Positions 58,985 to 64,000 of a stretch of 64,000 nucleotides of DNA are shown piece after piece. The translations under genes were made by a program, and so were the position numbers. Numbering within the stretch: position 1 is the stretch's first letter; each line of letters opens with the position of its first letter. Location of the stretch: contig OU612070.1 of the NCBI GenBank assembly GCA_914767715.1, positions 26,460,025-26,524,024 on the forward strand, read 5' to 3'. The notes beneath the pieces are model-generated. The model was given only the letters and a program-made list of their open reading frames with translations. It made no database searches and was not told the DNA's origin. The DNA comes from Membranipora membranacea. Its lineage: Eukaryota > Bryozoa > Gymnolaemata > Cheilostomatida > Membraniporidae.

Positions 58985-60760
58985 TAGCGCAAACTTGTGA
59001 CTTCTGAAATAAATAAAGCAAAGAAAGACTATTTTACACATCGCTATGAACAGTGCGAGGATAACCAAAGCGATAAATGGGAATTTGTTAATGAGTTGAT
59101 AAGTAAAAAAAAACCGAGCACACTCCCAGCTGTTTTGAATGTTGATGGCCAGGAAATATCTGAGCCAACAGAAATTTGCAACATGTTTAACAACTTTTTA
59201 CTGATATAGACAAAAATCTAACTAACCATCTACAAGGTATATCCAATTTTATTAAATAATTTCCGTCCCCAGTTTCTGTGCCATACCTTAGATTTCATTA
59301 AATTGATTCTGGTGAGGTTATTAAAATTATAGAAAGTTTGAAGGTTAAAAAATCTGCTGGTTATGATAAAATCAGTGCAAGAGTTTTAAAAGAAAACAAA
59401 ATGACTCTGACCCCCATCTTGGCCAAGCTTATAAACCTTTCATTAAACAATTCAGTCTTCCTTAAAGTAGCAAAAATAACACCAATTTTTAACAAGGGGT
59501 CAGTGAATGATTTCTCAAATTACCACCCAATATACGTCTTGAGTGCGGTGTCTAAAGTTGCTGAAAATATGGTCACAAATCAAATTTTAGATCACCTGGA
59601 AACTAATAGCTTGTTTACTGATTCCCAATTTGGGTTTCGACCAAAGAAAAACACCACCCAATCTATCAGTACTCTACTAGAAACAATATTATATAAAAAG
59701 TCAGACCACAGCCAAGTTTCGCAGACTATTTTCTTAGATTTTAGCAAAGCATTCGATACGATAAACCACAAAATTCTTATTGAAAAACTTAAGTTTTATC
59801 ACTTTACACCATCTGCTGTTAAACTAGTTGAATCTTATCTCGAAAATAGAAATCAATTTGTAAAAGTAGGAGAAAACAACTCCGAAATGCGAAGAATTTC
59901 TATCAGTGTTCCACAGGGTTCAGTTATTGGACCTTTACTATTTTAAATATATATAAGCAATTCGCTTTCAGTCTCAGACAATTTTAAGTATGTTCTTTTT
60001 GCTGACAATACAAATCTTGTATCAGGAAATGCGGATCTTACTGAAAGAGAACATTTAAAGATCCAGGACTGGTGCATAGCAAATCAGCTTTTATTAAATT
60101 TTGAAAAACCCACAAAATTATTTTTAAAACCATCAGAAACGACTAGAAGACGACGCTTATACCTTGAAAATTTCTAGGGATCCATCTGACTCAACATTTG
60201 ACATTTCGGACCCAAATCGATAAAGTTTCAGCCAAATTGAATTTCCTTGTTATGATGATTCGATATCTGACAAAATATTTAGATCAAAAATCGATGATCA
60301 ATATACTTTCATTTACCCCAACGTTTTATATGGACTGGAATTCTGGGGTCACGCTTCCGATGCTGCTTTGTTGCAAGTCCTAGTGTGCCAAAAAAAGGCA
60401 CTGAGAGTTATTTTTAAAAATCCACCAAATTCTTCGATCACATATAAATTTCAAGAATCCTATATTATGCCTATAAATATGCTTTTCAAGTATCGATTAA
60501 TTATTTTCATGCATAATCTGCTAAAGAATGATGAAAGTTTATTGAAAACTCTGAAAATTGACCGTGATCTAAATACTAAGAGAAAATCCAAATTTTTAAA
60601 AGTACCTCAAATTATAACTGAAAAGGGGAGATCGGTATTCCAATCTGGTGTTGAGCTGGTATTCCTCTGCTCTGGGTATGCTTGATCTTCCTCTGCAGGC
60701 CTTCAAGGGAGCCCTGGCAGCTCGCCTGTGGGATGAAGTATCTAGCACTACTTTGTTTTT
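58985..60760 (+). mobile_element. LINE reverse transcriptase, broken
   Basis: 58997-59209 gives the pre-RT linker (EINKAKKDYFTHRYEQCE). A 202-codon frame (59338-59946) has the fingers and palm: KKSAGYDKISARVLKENKM, LAKLINLSLNNSVFLKVAKI, SQFGFRPKKNTTQSISTLLE, QTIFLDFSKAFDTINHKILI and SVPQGSVIGPLLF, ending at TAA. The following frame has LFADNTNLVSGN, so the YADD site reads FADN. The C-terminus is in 60198-60383 and 60368-60685 (VCQKKALRVIFKNPPNSSIT). At least three frame breaks and stops are present. 3' end near 60760. Confidence 0.85.
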
Positions 60761-61083
60761 TTTATTGTTTTTCATTTTCAGTCCTACCTACTACATTTTA
60801 ATTACTTAGACGATAAACAGAGAAAAAGAAAACATAAAAAAAATATGAACAATATTTGATCAGATGTGAGTGATGCCCTTTTTTATATCGGTGGCTTATT
60901 TGTCAGAAAGCTCAGGAAGCTAAAAAATCTCCCTCTCACAAGCTTTATTGAAGCGATCACCACATCATCATCATCTCTATCAAAAGCAGAGAAAACTGCC
61001 CCTCAAAACCATAGAGGCCAGACCATTATTTCTGATGATTTTTTAAATTATTATTGGCATTGGGGATGAAAGCTGAGGGTGCA

Positions 61084-61835
61084 GTTGCCAATTAAGGGTG
61101 CAACTTGTCTGACTGGGCAAATACCAACAATATGAAGCTAAACACTAGTAAAACGCGTCTAATGAGAATCTCGCTACAAGAACCAACATAAACAGATACA
61201 TATGAGATAAGTAAGACTGAAATCATGGCAGCAGAAATCAGTAAACTGCTCTGTGTCAACATCAATCCTCACCTTAGTTTCAGCAGGCATGTAGACAATG
61301 TTGTACGAATAACTGATTTTAGATTATATAAAATGAGATGAGCACAAATGAGACATGTTTGATGACTTTCTATAAAACCCATATAATTTCTGTCACAACC
61401 TATGCAGCACCAGCATGGGCCTCACTTATCACCAATGGCAAAATGGAGGCACTTGAAAGGATCCAAAAGACTGTCCTTAAGATTATCCATCTGACCAACT
61501 GCTATGAGGAGAGCTTGTGGGAGTTTGCTGTACCTTACATTTCTCTGCTTCTCCATGACAGAAGCGCTGTCTATTACCAGAAGATTTTCAGGGATGAGAA
61601 ACACCCCTTATACAGTATAATCAAACATAACAGCTCCACACGAACACTGCGCAACAATTGACAGAGAAGTGTACCTAAGTGACGCCTGCAAAGTATGCCA
61701 ACAGCTTTTTCGTCCAATATGCTATGTAGTTTTTGTGTCACAGTACATTTTTGAATTTTTTCCTTTTATTTAACAATTACTCCATTATAAACCCCATTTT
61801 TTCTGAGAGGGTTGCAATACTTATCTTATCTTAAT
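61084..61835 (+). mobile_element. LINE 3' fragment, copy B
   Basis: It starts with LSDWANTNNMKLNTSKTRLM and ISKLLCVNINPHLSFSRHVD, in part interrupted. A frame at 61338-61661 continues ETCLMTFYKTHIISVTTYAA, SLITNGKMEALERIQKTVLK and YISLLLHDRSAVYYQKIFRD. It ends with TTATCTTATCTTAA, like copy A at 25975. The same family, truncated further upstream here. Confidence 0.8.
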
Positions 61836-62529
61836 GTAACTACTCTTCAAAACATGAGTATGAAAGATCACTTATTCAAGGCACTTATCTCTAACACCAG
61901 TGCTTTATCTCTTTGAGCAAGTCTGACACAAGACGCCCTAGGGGATAACATGCCCAACCAACAAGTGCTCACTTTCCTGGTCTACAATTTCAGTTCAATG
62001 AGATCAGATATTTATATCAAGAAAATAATTAATAAAAAAATATTGATGGCCAGTCAGGCCTAACAAAAGAAAAGTGCAGCTAAGCCATCTAGCGGACTGG
62101 GGGAATCTTTAAAATAGGTTAAAATTCAAAATTCACAATTCAACTTTCTTCAGTTTGGCAACATCGTATATCAACATTCATTATCAAATTAGGAACCTGG
62201 GGCGTATTGTGAAAGATTTGCTACACGAGAAAGAGCATACCCAGCCCAATTTTGAATTTTTGAACTATTACAGTAATGTTTGATGCAATGTATTGCATGC
62301 TTTTGAGCTTGTGTAAAATAAAAAAATACAACTGTATTAAAAATGTAAGTGGTGTTTAAATTATCGCTTTTGAGTACCCCATAACTGTACAAAACATGGA
62401 AACTTTAATTTTATCGGTCTAGTGATATAGCTCAAGTTTTGAATGCAAGTATGTTGCAAGCTTTTTGTGTTTATAAAAACTTAAAATAAAGCGAGTAGTC
62501 AGGAAGGCCTAATCTTACTATTACAATAG

Positions 62530-63060
62530 AAACATGGTTACTACATACCCTATGGTTTTTGCAAAAGAATCTGCGGTGAAGAGGGACTCCGTGATGGCCA
62601 TCACAGAGAACCCTAAGCATGATCCCGATGCTGTGAAGGTTTTTACGAAGTACCTAGGGGCACACACAACTATCCATCACCCTCAGATAACCCACATCAT
62701 CGTCTAGTCAGATGGCTGCGCATGCCAGTACAAGAGCAAGGAACTGATTATTATATATATTGCTCACTGTTTTGGTACGACCCTCCAATTTCTTTATGTC
62801 AAGCAAGACACAGCATGTGCAAAGCAGATGGAGTGGCGAACATAACTAATAACTAAAATATAGAAATTGGAGGACAAGTCCCTTGAGAACACTGATGATG
62901 TGCTTAAATTCTAAATTCATCTGGAAGGAATATTGCTTCGGGCAAAACCCAACGCAATTTTTTTTATAAAGTACCAAATAGAGAGAGAAAGAAAGCCCTC
63001 CCCAAAGAACAACCCTAAAGTCCCTTATGTAGGATCAGGCTGTATCTGTTGAGCCAGGGG
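62530..63060 (+). pseudogene. 'SDGCA.QYK' transposase-like gene, degenerate copy 2
   Basis: DNA similar to 57290-57540 and 58080-58340 in the same order. Translation gives KRDSVMAITENPKHDPDAVK, HTTIHHPQITHIIV, stop, SDGCACQYKSKEL, then parts matching KCEADGEAAVTK and RERKASPNN in broken frames. Stops and frame changes show it is dead. Confidence 0.55.
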
Positions 63061-64000
63061 TTATCCAGTATAGCAAGCTGTCATTCTATTGCAAAGGAAC
63101 CTGCCAACAAAGACAGGATACTGCAATCTAAAGACATCCTGGTTACTCATTAACAATCATATTCTTGGCTTATTGTCTTATTTTACGGATTGAAATGTAT
63201 TGTTTTCACCTGCCAAAAAATAAGTTTTTTAGATGTGGTGGAGGAGTTTTGTGTGGTTCTTGTTCTGTAGATACTGGCATAGATTGCCTGAATGTCTCTT
63301 ACCTAAAATATTTATAAAAGGAGTGCATAGATATAACTTTCTCACTTGTTTTGTTTAATAAAAAGAAAGAATTTGAAGGATAGACTAGGATAACACAGCT
63401 AGTCAAAACCAGAGAGTGCAATAAAAGCATTTGATTATCATACTACCATACTTTGTCTGCCTACCATCTCTTCGCTACTCAAAGTGGTATGGGTACTACC
63501 AATCACCTCCAATGAGGTCGATTGCACTTCTCTAGACTGAAACTTATGAAAACCAGTATTCGCTCGACCATGACCAATACCAGTATGCTCATTTGGTAGA
63601 CATCGCCACTATCTCGTCTGCATATACTAAATTTTTTTTTATTTCTCTGTGATCTGTTAAGCTGGGTCTCCAGTGGTCACAAACAAATCATATTCTGTCA
63701 TCTTGAAAAAAGATTACAAATACACAATATCAGGCAGATAATATCTGAACTACCCAGATTTCTACAATGACCCAAAACAATTTTCACGCTGACAATTTCT
63801 ACCTAATATTACTTGCGCAGTGAGGTCAATTTTATTATCAAATTTTTTAATATGATGCTGCTTTTAAATGTCTCCATGACATTGATAGACATCTTTCATT
63901 ATTGTATATCTATACATCATCTATTTATATTTGTACCAAGTTTCAAGGTTCTACCTATATGTCATCAGGGAGGGTGAATGATGTAATGCAATAGATGTAT
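63061..64000. other. non-coding stretch at the right end
   Basis: No gene, SINE or long inverted repeat recognised. Confidence 0.35.

Noticed and set aside
60866-61069. Frame with YIGGLFVRKLRK, like the 'YI.G.V.RKL' block of P or other transposases
   Set aside because: The match is short, the rest of the frame does not fit, and no other transposase part lies nearby.
1-64000. CRISPR arrays, operons, bacterial promoters, viral gene clusters
   Set aside because: No regular spacer repeats or close-packed ORFs; introns and animal transposons show nuclear eukaryote DNA.

Overview
This is animal nuclear DNA, most likely from a marine invertebrate. The evidence is split genes with GT-AG introns, a Toll-like receptor with leucine-rich repeats, one membrane segment and a TIR domain, two-HMG-box genes, tRNA-derived short repeats, and many decayed non-LTR retrotransposons and DNA transposons. 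The sequence is AT-rich. I cannot name the species or phylum. There is no sign of bacterial or viral gene organisation.

I see two host loci with confidence. (1) A Toll-like receptor gene on the minus strand (14300 down to 10709) has one large exon for the signal peptide, ectodomain, membrane segment and start of TIR, then three short TIR exons whose splice phases agree. The first exon has a one-base reading-frame break between the membrane segment and TIR. (2) Two five-exon, two-HMG-box genes lie in tandem on the plus strand (26704-28224 and 33043-34615). They share intron positions and phases, several identical exon lengths, and a conserved block upstream of each start codon. Both have a lysine/arginine-rich tail where HMGB proteins have an acidic one. 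A LINE sits between them. A third, weak host candidate is a terminal coding exon at 22522-22680 (minus).

Most of the rest is mobile-element debris. At the left end are a broken transposase-like gene (945-1800, minus), a hAT/KIAA1586-like gene with phase-matched short exons (4833-7881, minus), a SINE, a possible MULE scrap and a LINE (8611-10171). The middle (15-25 kb and 34-42 kb) is mostly non-coding, with small repeats, a U2 snRNA-like fragment, a near-perfect 34-bp-arm palindrome, and a decayed minus-strand coding block I cannot identify (40127-41233). From 43 kb to the right end there are stacked LINE fragments, a P-element/THAP9-like transposase split by an L2-like LINE, and two degenerate copies of a 'SDGCA.QYK' transposase-like gene. 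Every LINE fragment recognised here is on the plus strand.

I saw no complete new multi-gene system. The points most worth following are the tandem HMG-box pair and its shared upstream block, the TLR frame break, the short exons of the hAT-derived gene, the new-looking SINE family, the palindrome and hairpin elements, and the unidentified decayed ORF at 40-41 kb. All calls come from reading the sequence; no database search was possible.
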